From the NCBI RefSeq assembly GCF_017355915.2, contig NZ_JAFEUV020000019.1, positions 1 through 64,000 on the forward strand: a stretch of 64,000 bases of DNA. The letters are read 5' to 3'. Made by a program: the position numbers and the translations under genes. The stretch comes from Telluribacter roseus. Lineage in GTDB: Bacteria; Bacteroidota; Bacteroidia; Cytophagales; Spirosomataceae. Below are positions 1-8,547 of this stretch, one piece after another. Positions within the stretch are counted from its first letter, which is position 1. Each line of letters starts with the position of its first letter. The notes under the pieces are model-generated. The model made no database searches. It saw nothing but the letters and a program-made list of their open reading frames with translations, and was not told where the DNA came from.

Positions 1-1
1 G

Positions 2-85
2 GATCAGATAAACTTGCTGGAGGAAGATCCAGCCTTAATTCAAGTATTCTTCCGCAAGAAGGAAGTTGCATTCTTTACGGATTAA
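2..85 (+). CDS. C-terminal fragment of an unidentified protein
   Basis: The window opens inside a reading frame that runs 27 codons from base 2 to a TAA at 83-85. The visible residues end in RKKEVAFFTD. Composition (acidic start, alternating hydrophobics) looks protein-like and the other forward frames are less convincing, but the piece is too short to identify. About 155 bases without a gene follow, before the convergent GH51 gene. Confidence 0.4.
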   Translation, partial: DQINLLEEDPALIQVFFRKKEVAFFTD

Positions 86-239
86 TTCACGCATCAATAG
101 TACAAAGAGTAGAAGCGCCACTACTCAATGTTACGGATACCCCTGCCTCTGGTGCGAACCACGGATGGGAACCAGGGTAGGGATACCCGCGGAAAACTGT
201 AAAGCTTAGATACTCATAGCTACTAACATCCAATAAATA

Positions 240-1784
240 CTACTTCAACTCCAGCACTACCACGGAGGCCGGGGGAAGAGTGACTTCCAGGCTGCCCTTC
301 CTGAGTTTAGCATCTTTGAAAGAGACTGGTTTTATCCTGTCCGGGTTCTGGAAGGTGTTATGATCCTGGATGTTTTTGGATGCCAAAACGCGTCCCGTGA
401 CGGTAGCAAAAGTGGCTCCCCGCAGGTCCAGCGTGACGGTCTGGCTTTTCTTGGCATCAATGTTCGTAAAGGAGATATGGGTGCGGCCGGCCGCATCCCT
501 TGATGCCGAACCGGTAACGGCGGGCAGTTTCTCCTGCCCCAGCACGTAGTCGGCTGTCTTGAGCTGAAGGGGGATCAGGGTAGCATCCTGGTGCACGTTG
601 TACATCTCCATAACGTGGTACGTGGGCGTCAGTACCATTTTTTCTTCTTCGGTCAGGATAACAGCCTGAAGTACATTGATGGCCTGCGCCAGATTGGCCA
701 TACGCACCCGATCGGCATGGTTGTTAAATATATTGAGGGTTATACCCGCGATCATGGCATCCCGAATGGTGTTTTGCTGGTACAGAAAGCCAGGATTAGT
801 GCCGGGCTCTACATCATACCAGCCGCCCCATTCGTCCACCACCAGGGCAATATTTTTCTTGGGATCATATTTATCCATGATGGCGGAGTGCTTCGTTACC
901 AGTTCCTCCATTTTCCAGGCGCGTTGCAGGGTGGTGAAGTACTGTTGCTCTGTGAATGCAGTAGAAGGACCTTTCTTATTCCAGTCAATGACCGAATAGT
1001 GGTGCAGCGCCACCCCGCTAATGAGGTTGGCCGGGATATTCTTCATGAGTACCTCCGTCCAGTTATAGTCGTCTGAATTGGCGCCGGACGCAATCCGGAA
1101 CATGTTTTTGGCATCACCAAAGCCGGTCATGTAGGTAGCGTACTGGCGATACAGGTTGGCATAATAGTCGGGTGTCATGTTGCCGCCGCAGCCCCAGGCT
1201 TCATTACCCACTCCCCAGTACTTCACCTTCCAGGGCTGGTCACGCCCGTTCTGCCGCCGCCAGTCCGACATAGGACTTTTACCCGCAAAGCTTACATACT
1301 GTACCCAGTCCACCAGTTCCTGCACAGTGCCGCTGCCCACATTGCCGGCCAGATAGGGCTCCGTGCCCAGCATCTCACACATGTTCAGAAAGTCATGGGT
1401 ACCAAAGCTGTTGTTTTCTGTCACACCACCCCACCAAGTGTTCACTATCGTGGGGCGTTTGTCTTTGGGACCCACGCCGTCTTTCCAGTGGTAGGTGTCA
1501 GCGAAGCAGCCGCCCGGCCAGCGTAGGTTAGGGATTTTCAGTTTCTTCAGCGCATCCACCACATCGTTACGAATGCCATTGGTCTGTGGGATTTTGGTGT
1601 TATCCTCACCTACATAAAACCCACCCTAAATGCAGCGGCCCAGATGCTCCGCAAAGTGTCCGTAGATATGGCGGCTGATGGTGGTGCCTTTCACCGAGTC
1701 TGCCTGTAGTACGCCGGTGTTCTGGGCTTTCACTTGTAGCCAGGGCAGGAGTAGTAGGACTGTAACGAAATAGAATCTCTTCAT
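240..1784 (-). pseudogene. GH51 alpha-L-arabinofuranosidase interrupted by an in-frame TAG
   Basis: From the ATG at 1784 the frame encodes a signal peptide (MKRFYFVTVLLLLPWLQVKA), then ISRHIYGHFAEHLGRCI, a TAG at 1626-1628, and continues in the same frame with [17 protein letters not shown] to the stop at 240-242. The full frame is 514 codons, normal for GH51. GH51 enzymes have Tyr between GRCI and GGF, so TAG replaces TAC or TAT at codon 53. Catalytic residues look intact: acid/base Glu about 195 in GVGNEAW and nucleophile Glu about 318 in VDEWGGW. The enzyme family releases L-arabinose from arabinan or arabinoxylan. The piece after the stop could restart at GTG 1562 but would lack the signal peptide and first strand. 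It is either a recent nonsense mutation, a base-call error or readthrough; no second mutation is visible. Confidence 0.85.
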
Positions 1785-1912
1785 GAAGTATATATAGTCT
1801 TGATCTATAATTTTTTCGATGGACTTATAAAAGTCGTATGGGAGGACGAGAGTGGAAGCTGTTTGCTAGGTTAATGTTAAGGTCACTTAAAACAAAAGAA
1901 GGGCTTTGTATA

Positions 1913-2320
1913 CTACAAAACCTTGATGGAATTAGCTTTGAACCACTCCCTGCACTCTTCCAGGCTGGATTGGCCGGAAGCTACTTTTATGATAAAGTTA
2001 TACAAATCGTTGTGTGGCAAATTTCTATTAAGCCTCATTCCATTCAACCTTAGAAACGCGAGAGCTGCTTCTAAACCTGTTCTCTTATTGCCATCGGTGA
2101 AGATATGGTTGCCAATGATGCTGAAGCAATAAAGAGCAGCCTTATCCGAAATAGTCGGATAGAGTGGCTCACCAAAGAGCTCTGCCTGAACAGCTTCGAG
2201 TAGGTAATCTAAATTTTCTTCGTGCAGAAAGTTATGAGGCGGCACAAAATTGCCGCCATGTTTAGCTACTGTTCTTTGGTTGATGAAGATGACATCTTCC
2301 TTTTCCAGGTAATGTACCAT
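1913..2320 (-). CDS. doc: Doc/Fic family toxin (death-on-curing type)
   Basis: A 135-residue protein with the compact Fic/Doc fold. The signature HIFTDGNKRTG (about residues 72-82) fits the Doc form H-x-F-x-x-(A/G)-N-K-R-T rather than the AMP-transferring HPFxxGNGR form. Known Doc enzymes phosphorylate elongation factor Tu and arrest translation. The length (Doc is about 126 residues) and the N-terminal YLEKEDVIFINQRTV helix agree. Its ATG shares one base with the stop of the upstream small gene (TAATG), the usual antitoxin-toxin coupling. Whether it phosphorylates or AMPylates cannot be told from sequence alone. Confidence 0.85.
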   Translation of the reverse strand: MVHYLEKEDVIFINQRTVAKHGGNFVPPHNFLHEENLDYLLEAVQAELFGEPLYPTISDKAALYCFSIIGNHIFTDGNKRTGLEAALAFLRLNGMRLNRNLPHNDLYNFIIKVASGQSSLEECREWFKANSIKVL

Positions 2321-2508
2321 TAGGCTAGAGCCTTGAAAACCTCATCATACTCCCTGAAGTCCTCCTCAACAATCTCCTCCAGGCGCTTTCTCCTGGCTTT
2401 TTTCAGGTCTTCCTTTACCTCCAGCAGCAGCTCCCTTAAAAAGTCAGGCTCTTCCTGGGCCAAATGGAGCAAAGATTTTTTTAACGTTTCCTTTTCCATT
2501 GCTGTCAT
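2320..2508 (-). CDS. putative antitoxin partner of the Doc-type toxin
   Basis: A 62-residue, highly charged, probably helical protein (LLLEVKEDLKKARRKRLEEI) ending EDFREYDEVFKALA. The acidic/aromatic C-terminus resembles the toxin-wrapping tail of short antitoxins. I see no recognisable Phd/YefM DNA-binding domain, so it may be another short antitoxin class. It lies directly upstream of the toxin, translationally coupled by a one-base overlap. An alternative start at Met4 (2499) is possible. Function is inferred from context. Confidence 0.65.
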   Translation of the reverse strand: MTAMEKETLKKSLLHLAQEEPDFLRELLLEVKEDLKKARRKRLEEIVEEDFREYDEVFKALA

Positions 2509-2665
2509 AACTGTTCTGTTTACCTAAAAACGGTTTCCCTGAAATTCTTATTTCAAATATAGTAACTTCTACCAAACGTATCCAACAGGTAAGTACTAGC
2601 CCGATTTCACTTTCCCCCACAGATTTGCGTTATTTGTCTTACAAACAAATGAACAAGCTGATTTC

Positions 2666-2673
2666 TACGTTTG
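2666..2673 (+). promoter_or_regulatory. putative -7 box TACGTTTG for the M28 peptidase gene
   Basis: Matches the Bacteroidota sigma-A -7 consensus TAnnTTTG and lies 32 bases before the ATG at 2705. No good -33 TTG was seen at the expected spacing. Confidence 0.45.
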
Positions 2674-2704
2674 TATACTATATTAAGACATACAACAGGT
2701 ATCA

Positions 2705-4303
2705 ATGAACAAAAAACTAATTTGGGCGGGGATGCTGGCTACGATGGCTACGGTGGCGCAGGCGCAGGATGTAGCATCCAAATACGCCGCTACCATTACC
2801 CCGGCCGACCTCAAGAAACACCTCGTTATTATAGCTTCGGATAGCCTGGAAGGTCGTGATACCGGTTCGCCGGGGCAGAAAAAAGCGGCTGACTATGTAT
2901 CAAAGCACTTCAAACAGTATGGACTAACGCCCATTGCTACCGAAGCAGATGGCTCTCTGTCGTACTACCAGAAGTACAACCTGTACCGGCGCGGCTGGGG
3001 CGATGTATATGTGAAGGTGGGCGGTCAGAAGTACGATCTGAACAAAGATTTTTACCTGAGTGGTCTGCTGAGTACCCCCGGGGAGGTAACTGTACCTACC
3101 GTGTGGGCGGGCTACGGGATCGACGGCACCAAGTACAACGACTACAATGGATTGGACGTATCAGGTAAAGCCGTAGTAGTATTTGACGGAGAGCCGAAGG
3201 ATGAAAAAGACAACTACCTCATAAGCGGTGGCGCTGAACGATCTAACTGGAGCGGCCCCTCCTCGTGGCAGCGTAAGGTGGCTACCGCCCTGAACAAAGG
3301 TGCGAAGTACGTATTCATCGTTTCTGATAATAGCGGGTCGGAGTTTGATCAGGAGGTACGTCAGCGTTCGGTCATGGCGCGCCGGATCAACTCCATGACC
3401 ATGAAGCCCATCGAGGAGTCGCTGAGCAATACAGCCGCTTTCACGGTATCGCCCGAGATCGCTGCCGATCTGCTCAAGACCAGCACTAAAAATCTGGATA
3501 AGCTGAAGCAGGATATTAACAAGTCCGGTAAGACAGTAACCAAGGGACGTCCTGCGGGTACTGTAACTCTGAAAGCAGAGCGCACAAACGAAATCATCGA
3601 AACGGAAAACGTAGCGGGCTTTATGGAAGGTACTGATAAGAAAGATGAAGTACTGGTCATCACCGCTCACCTGGATCACATCGGTATTTCACCAGATGGA
3701 CAAATCAATAACGGAGCGGATGACGATGGTTCGGGTACTGTATCTATCCTGGAGCTGGCCGAGGCATTCAGTCAGGCCAAAGCGGCCGGAAACGGACCGC
3801 GACGTAGCATCCTGTTCATGACGGTGACAGGGGAGGAGAAGGGACTTTTTGGTTCGGAGTACTACTCGGAGAATCCGCTGCTGCCCCTGTCCAACACCAT
3901 CGCCAACCTGAACATCGATATGATCGGGCGGGTAGACAAGGCGCATGAGAATGATCATAAGTACGTGTATGTAATTGGTTCGGACAAGCTTTCGTCGGAG
4001 CTGCACGCCATCAGCGAAGCCGCCAACAGCAAGTACGTCAACTACAAGCTGGATTATACTTTCAATGATCCCAAAGATCCAAACCGCTTCTACTACCGCT
4101 CGGACCACTACAACTTTGCGAGGAAGGGGGTACCTGTGATCTTCTACTTCACCGGCGTACACGAAGACTACCACCGTCCCGGCGATGATGTAGAGAAGAT
4201 CCTGTTTGAGAAGCAGGCCCCTATTGTACAGCTGGTGTTCCATACGGCATGGGAACTGGTAAACCGGGATGCCCGCATCATCGTAGACAGCAATAAACCT
4301 TAA
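2705..4303 (+). CDS. secreted M28 family zinc aminopeptidase with PA domain
   Basis: A 532-residue exported metallopeptidase. A Sec signal peptide (residues 1-21, ending VAQAQ) is followed by an N-terminal M28 segment (SLEGRDTGSPGQKKAADYV), an inserted PA-like domain (about 120-290) and the catalytic M28 core. The two-zinc site is complete: His322 in TAHLDHIG, Asp340 in NGADDDGSG, the general-base/zinc Glu pair in TGEEKGLFGS (377-378), Asp405 in NIDMIGR and His490 in DYHRPGDD. The family removes N-terminal residues from peptides in the periplasm or outside the cell. It ends 3 bases before the RNA methyltransferase gene, so the two are probably co-transcribed although functionally unrelated. 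Substrate preference is unknown. Confidence 0.93.
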   Translation: MNKKLIWAGMLATMATVAQAQDVASKYAATITPADLKKHLVIIASDSLEGRDTGSPGQKKAADYVSKHFKQYGLTPIATEADGSLSYYQKYNLYRRGWGDVYVKVGGQKYDLNKDFYLSGLLSTPGEVTVPTVWAGYGIDGTKYNDYNGLDVSGKAVVVFDGEPKDEKDNYLISGGAERSNWSGPSSWQRKVATALNKGAKYVFIVSDNSGSEFDQEVRQRSVMARRINSMTMKPIEESLSNTAAFTVSPEIAADLLKTSTKNLDKLKQDINKSGKTVTKGRPAGTVTLKAERTNEIIETENVAGFMEGTDKKDEVLVITAHLDHIGISPDGQINNGADDDGSGTVSILELAEAFSQAKAAGNGPRRSILFMTVTGEEKGLFGSEYYSENPLLPLSNTIANLNIDMIGRVDKAHENDHKYVYVIGSDKLSSELHAISEAANSKYVNYKLDYTFNDPKDPNRFYYRSDHYNFARKGVPVIFYFTGVHEDYHRPGDDVEKILFEKQAPIVQLVFHTAWELVNRDARIIVDSNKP

Positions 4304-4306
4304 GCC

Positions 4307-5677
4307 ATGGCTGTACATCTGCCCGAAGCATTTCGGGAACGAATGCAAGCTCAGCTGGGTGATAACTTTGAAGCTTTTAGGGCGGCTCTGGCAACGGAGC
4401 CGCCTGTTAGTATCCGTTTGAATCCGGCCAAACCGGTTGCAGAAGGGGACGTAGCCACCGGGTTGAGTCCGGTACTGTGGCACCCGCAGGGCTATTACCT
4501 GCCCGAGCGGCCGGTATTCACGCTGGACCCTGTCTTTCATGCCGGAGGGTACTACGTACAGGAAGCCTCTTCAATGATACTGGAGAAGGTACTTCGTCAG
4601 GTATTCCCACGTCAGCACCCGCTCAAAGCTCTGGATCTGAGTGCCGCGCCTGGCGGCAAAAGTACCCTGCTGGCCTCGTGGCTACCGGAGGGAAGTCTGC
4701 TCCTGGCCAACGAGGTAATACGCAGCCGCGTCACCATCCTGAAAGAGAACCTGGACCGCTGGGGGTACTCCAATACCTTCACCAGTAGCTACGACCCGGA
4801 ATCATTTGCGGGTATGAACGGATATTTTGATGTGGTACTGGTGGATGCACCCTGCTCAGGCGAGGGGCTGTTCCGGAAAGATCCGGATGCGGTGAATGAA
4901 TGGTCGGTAGATCACGTGCAGATGTGTTCGTCGCGGCAGCGTCGGATACTGGCGGCAGCGGTGAAGCTGGTAGCACCAGGTGGCCTGCTGCTGTATAGTA
5001 CCTGTACCTATAATGAATTCGAAAACGAGCAGAATGCCGAATGGCTGGCTCGTGAGCAGGGACTGACGCCCGTGGAGCTGGACCTGCCGGCGGAATGGGA
5101 CATAGTCAACAAAGGCCTCGGCTACCAGATGTACCCGCATCTCGTACGTGGCGAAGGTTTTTACTTTGCGGCTTTCCGTCAGATGAGGGGTTTTGGCTTT
5201 CAAGGTAAGCCCCAGCGTAATTTTACGAAACTGATCCCGATTAGTAGGAAGCAGGAGGCCGCTATGAGTGACTGGCTGGAAGATGCAGACAAGTTCTTTT
5301 ACCTGCAGCGCCCGGACGATACCGTACTTATGGCACCGGCTTCCCTGCGTCAGGATCTGCTGACGCTGGACCGAACCCTCCCCCAGGGTGTATGGATGCG
5401 TGAAGTAGGAGAATTTAAAGGAAAAGACTTCATTCCGGCGCACCCGCTGGCTCTGAGCATTGATATTTCTTCTGATCTGCCCTACGTGGAGCTGGATCGG
5501 GATCTGAGTCTTCAGTTTCTTAAAAAAGAAAACCTTATCTTACCCGATGCACCGAAGGGCTGGCTCCTGGCTCGGCATCGGGGCCTCAACCTGGGCTGGA
5601 TGAAAAACCTGGGTAACCGCATGAACAACTACCTGCCTAAGGACTGGCGCATCCGGATGGATATTCGGGAGGTATAA
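4307..5677 (+). CDS. RsmF/NSUN-type RNA cytosine-C5 methyltransferase
   Basis: A 456-residue SAM-dependent m5C methyltransferase of the NOL1/NOP2/Sun family. Motif I is LDLSAAPGGKST (about 109-120). Motif IV is VDAPCSGEG with Cys183, and motif VI is YSTCTYNEFEN with the nucleophile Cys233. The C-terminal 150 residues, including LPKDWRIRMD, match the PUA-like extension of RsmF-type enzymes, which modify 16S rRNA (C1407 in E. coli), or of related tRNA enzymes. The target base here is not determined. The gene follows the M28 peptidase by 3 bases and ends at a bidirectional terminator. Confidence 0.9.
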   Translation: MAVHLPEAFRERMQAQLGDNFEAFRAALATEPPVSIRLNPAKPVAEGDVATGLSPVLWHPQGYYLPERPVFTLDPVFHAGGYYVQEASSMILEKVLRQVFPRQHPLKALDLSAAPGGKSTLLASWLPEGSLLLANEVIRSRVTILKENLDRWGYSNTFTSSYDPESFAGMNGYFDVVLVDAPCSGEGLFRKDPDAVNEWSVDHVQMCSSRQRRILAAAVKLVAPGGLLLYSTCTYNEFENEQNAEWLAREQGLTPVELDLPAEWDIVNKGLGYQMYPHLVRGEGFYFAAFRQMRGFGFQGKPQRNFTKLIPISRKQEAAMSDWLEDADKFFYLQRPDDTVLMAPASLRQDLLTLDRTLPQGVWMREVGEFKGKDFIPAHPLALSIDISSDLPYVELDRDLSLQFLKKENLILPDAPKGWLLARHRGLNLGWMKNLGNRMNNYLPKDWRIRMDIREV

Positions 5678-5696
5678 GTTACGATAGAGTATCAAT

Positions 5697-5726
5697 AAAA
5701 AAGGAACGCTCGAGGCGTTCCTTTTT
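5697..5726. terminator. bidirectional intrinsic terminator
   Basis: GGAACGC (5703-5709) pairs with GCGTTCC (5715-5721) around a 5-base loop. The stem is flanked by an A-run on the left and a T-run on the right, so it can serve both convergent genes. Confidence 0.85.
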
Positions 5727-5728
5727 CG

Positions 5729-8263
5729 TTAAAATTCATCCGTATCGCCGCCGGAGTCACCCCGGCCCTCGTCACGACGCTGGCGGTCGCGCTGGAGTTG
5801 CTGTATCTGCTTACCGAAGCGGTACGTAAATCCGAGGAAGGCGATCCGCGTTTCGCGCTTACCGGTCATGTTGCTGACGAAGCCCTCACCGTAGGTACGA
5901 ATGCGGAACTGCAACGTGTTGAATATATCACTCACCCGCAGGTTAATAGTGCCCCGACCGTTCATCACATCCTTTTTGGCTCCTAGGTCTACGTTGAAGA
6001 AGCCCAGTATCTCACCTTGTGGGATGATGAAGGGGGATCGGTAGTTGACAGTCAGCTGCCCGTCAAAGCCTTTGGCAAAGGTAAAGCTGTTGTTGACGCG
6101 GGCGGTCCAGCTGCGGTTGGTCTGGGTAAGTACGTTGGGTAGGTCAGGATCACCGCCTATGATACTCCGGAAAAAGTAGGAGAAGTTACCGTTGGTCTTC
6201 CACCAGCGGGCTATATCCTGGTTCGCCACCAGTTCAATACCGTACGAGTAGGAGCGGGCCAGGTTGAGGAACGTCTGCTCCGTTACACCATCTTCACGCA
6301 GGGTACGGTATCGGGTCACATCATCGGTACTGGCCCGGTAGAAGGTCGTAGTAGTTAGCGATGTACTCTTACCGTACCACAGGTGGCTCAGTTCAAATGA
6401 GTTGATCAGTTCGGGACGTAGGTTGGGGTTGCCAAAGCTGATGTTTAGCGGGTCCGACAGGTCCACAAATGGGTTCAGGGAACGTACCGAAGGACGGTTG
6501 ATGCGGCGGGTATAGTTGACCTGCATCTTCTGCGCTTTACTGATATCATAATTCAGGAATGCGCTGGGGAACAGGTAAGTGTAGTTCTGCTGCGACCTAT
6601 CTCCCGTGGTACGTTGTTCGGTATTCAGGATAGTATTTTCGACGCGAACACCTACCTGATAGCTCAGCTTTTTCATTTCGGTACCGAAGTTGGCGTAAGC
6701 CGCACTGGTATGCTCGTCGTAGACGAAATTGTTGGTGAGCCGGTTGTCAATCTGCCAGGTAAGTACGTCGCCAATGCGGTTCTCAAAAAGAAAATCACCG
6801 TCCAGGTAGCGGTTGGTATATTTAAGTCCGGTTTCCAGTTTTCCGTTGTTCTTGAGCGGTTCCAGAAAGTCCATCTGAACGACGCCGATCCGGTTGTTGT
6901 TGGTGCGGGTATTGCGTTGCTGCAGAGCCGGATCAGAAGGCAGCCCGTTATTACCAAATGTACTTTGGTTAAATAAGGCAATCTGGGTACTATTGGAGGT
7001 AGCCAGGGTAGCATCCATACTCAGCAGGCGCTTCGGCTTGGCAAACTTCTTCCGTATGCCTAATTGATAGTCAAAGCCCGAGCCACGCTCTTCCTCGTCA
7101 TTGCTCCGAACGATGCGCTGTGATAGCTGGCGGTTCAGGTTAAAGTTGTTATAAAGCGTCTGGTCACGGTCACGGTCGTACTCGGGACGGTACATGATGG
7201 AGCCACTGAGGGCAAATTTAGAAGTAGCGTCCCAGTCAAATCCCATTCTCAGGTTATTGTTCAGATCCCGGCTGATCCCATCGGTACGCTGTTCGAGGTA
7301 GCGCAGCTCTTCATTACGGAAGTTTTCGCGATCCATAATCCGGTAGTTAAACCGGCGCACATCGCGGAAGTTGTAGCTCGTGTACAGGTTCAGTTTTTCG
7401 TTAACCCGGTTGTTCAGGTTGATAGAAGCATTGTATTTGTCACGGGTACCTATGTTGAGCTGGGCACTTCCGTTAAATCCATTCGCCCGTTCTTTTTTCA
7501 GGACTATGTTGATGATACCGGCGGCTCCATCGGCATCGAACTTGGACGACGGGTTTGTGATGACCTCAATGCTCTCAATACTACTGGCAGGTATCTGCTC
7601 CAGAATAGCCTGCCGGTCCAGCCCCGTCAGTCCCGAAGGCTTGCCATTCACCAGAATGATGACGTTCTCACTGCCCCGCAGACTCAGGTTACCATCCATA
7701 TCCACCGTTACCGACGGTACGTTCTGCATAATGTCCAACGCACTACCGCCAAGCGTAGCGGGCAGTCGGTCCACGTTGATTACCTTCCGGTCCAGGTTGT
7801 ATTCCACCAGCTCTTTCTGGCCCGTTACATTCACCTCCTCAAGCTGCCTGACCGTTTGTTTCAGCAGCACGGTACCCAGCTGAACGCTCGGGGCACCCGG
7901 TGAAATGGTTATGTTGGTCCGACGGAGTGTGGTAAAGCCCAGCGACTGGATAAGCATGTAAAAGTTACCATCGGGAATCCCTTTTATGGAAAAGAAGCCT
8001 TTTTCGTCAGTAATAGTACCCGCTACCGCCGAGGAGTCTCTGGTCTTGAAAAGCGCCACGCTGGCAAACTCTACGGGCTTGCGCTGTCCGTCCTGTTCGT
8101 GCAGCAGGCGACCAGTTATTTCTCCTGCTACAGATTGGGTGGTAGTGGTTTGCGGGGAAGGGTCAGGTGCCTGCTCTTCATCGGGTATCTGAGCATAGGT
8201 AGGTCCTGTTGTTAGCAAAGAGGCAGTTAGAGTAAGAAATAGTATACAGTACAAGCGCTTCAT
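5729..8263 (-). CDS. TonB-dependent receptor-like outer membrane beta-barrel protein (OMP_b-brl_3 type)
   Basis: An 844-residue outer-membrane protein. A signal peptide (about 1-24) is followed by a carboxypeptidase-regulatory-like beta-sandwich (about 48-135, EITGRLLHEQ...GIPDGNFYMLI). Next comes a plug-like domain (GSALDIMQNVPSVTVD, SIESIEVITNPSSKFDADGAAGIINI) and a long barrel rich in alternating aromatics. The C-terminus is an unusual polar tail rich in Arg, Asp and Gly after the last strand (TYRFGKQ). The architecture belongs to the Bacteroidota outer membrane beta-barrel family often annotated TonB-dependent receptor. No canonical TonB box is obvious and the substrate is unknown. It stands alone, convergent with the methyltransferase gene. 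Confidence 0.88.
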   Translation of the reverse strand: MKRLYCILFLTLTASLLTTGPTYAQIPDEEQAPDPSPQTTTTQSVAGEITGRLLHEQDGQRKPVEFASVALFKTRDSSAVAGTITDEKGFFSIKGIPDGNFYMLIQSLGFTTLRRTNITISPGAPSVQLGTVLLKQTVRQLEEVNVTGQKELVEYNLDRKVINVDRLPATLGGSALDIMQNVPSVTVDMDGNLSLRGSENVIILVNGKPSGLTGLDRQAILEQIPASSIESIEVITNPSSKFDADGAAGIINIVLKKERANGFNGSAQLNIGTRDKYNASINLNNRVNEKLNLYTSYNFRDVRRFNYRIMDRENFRNEELRYLEQRTDGISRDLNNNLRMGFDWDATSKFALSGSIMYRPEYDRDRDQTLYNNFNLNRQLSQRIVRSNDEEERGSGFDYQLGIRKKFAKPKRLLSMDATLATSNSTQIALFNQSTFGNNGLPSDPALQQRNTRTNNNRIGVVQMDFLEPLKNNGKLETGLKYTNRYLDGDFLFENRIGDVLTWQIDNRLTNNFVYDEHTSAAYANFGTEMKKLSYQVGVRVENTILNTEQRTTGDRSQQNYTYLFPSAFLNYDISKAQKMQVNYTRRINRPSVRSLNPFVDLSDPLNISFGNPNLRPELINSFELSHLWYGKSTSLTTTTFYRASTDDVTRYRTLREDGVTEQTFLNLARSYSYGIELVANQDIARWWKTNGNFSYFFRSIIGGDPDLPNVLTQTNRSWTARVNNSFTFAKGFDGQLTVNYRSPFIIPQGEILGFFNVDLGAKKDVMNGRGTINLRVSDIFNTLQFRIRTYGEGFVSNMTGKRETRIAFLGFTYRFGKQIQQLQRDRQRRDEGRGDSGGDTDEF

Positions 8264-8495
8264 GAGTGAGGCATTTTGGTGTCAGAATCAATTTGTCAGT
8301 AGAAGAGACCTACGAGTATACGTAAGTGGCTAATAATGAGGAGAGGAAGGTTTGAAAAGATGTAAAAAATATGTGCCACAAGTACCACGTATATCAGCTT
8401 TTCTTACTTCTATCAGGAGTAGCAGGAGGTGCAGGCCGGCATCTGAAGCGGAGATATTAATCAGTAAGTGACACCTGTATATAGGCGCTGATTTC

Positions 8496-8503
8496 TACTT
8501 TTG
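8496..8503 (+). promoter_or_regulatory. putative -7 box TACTTTTG for the BNR-repeat gene
   Basis: Exact TAnnTTTG match 45 bases before the ATG at 8548. The -33 element is not evident. The rest of the 284-base divergent spacer 8264-8547 shows nothing else I can support. Confidence 0.45.
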
Positions 8504-8547
8504 TCAGAATAACTTCTTCAGACTATTAACTAAGCAATCGTTCTCTA

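Noticed and set aside
3689-4540. 283-residue open frame on the minus strand opposite the M28 peptidase and RsmF-like genes
   Set aside because: It overlaps two genes with complete family motifs, shows no domain, and has the Arg/Val/Gln-rich composition of an antisense frame.
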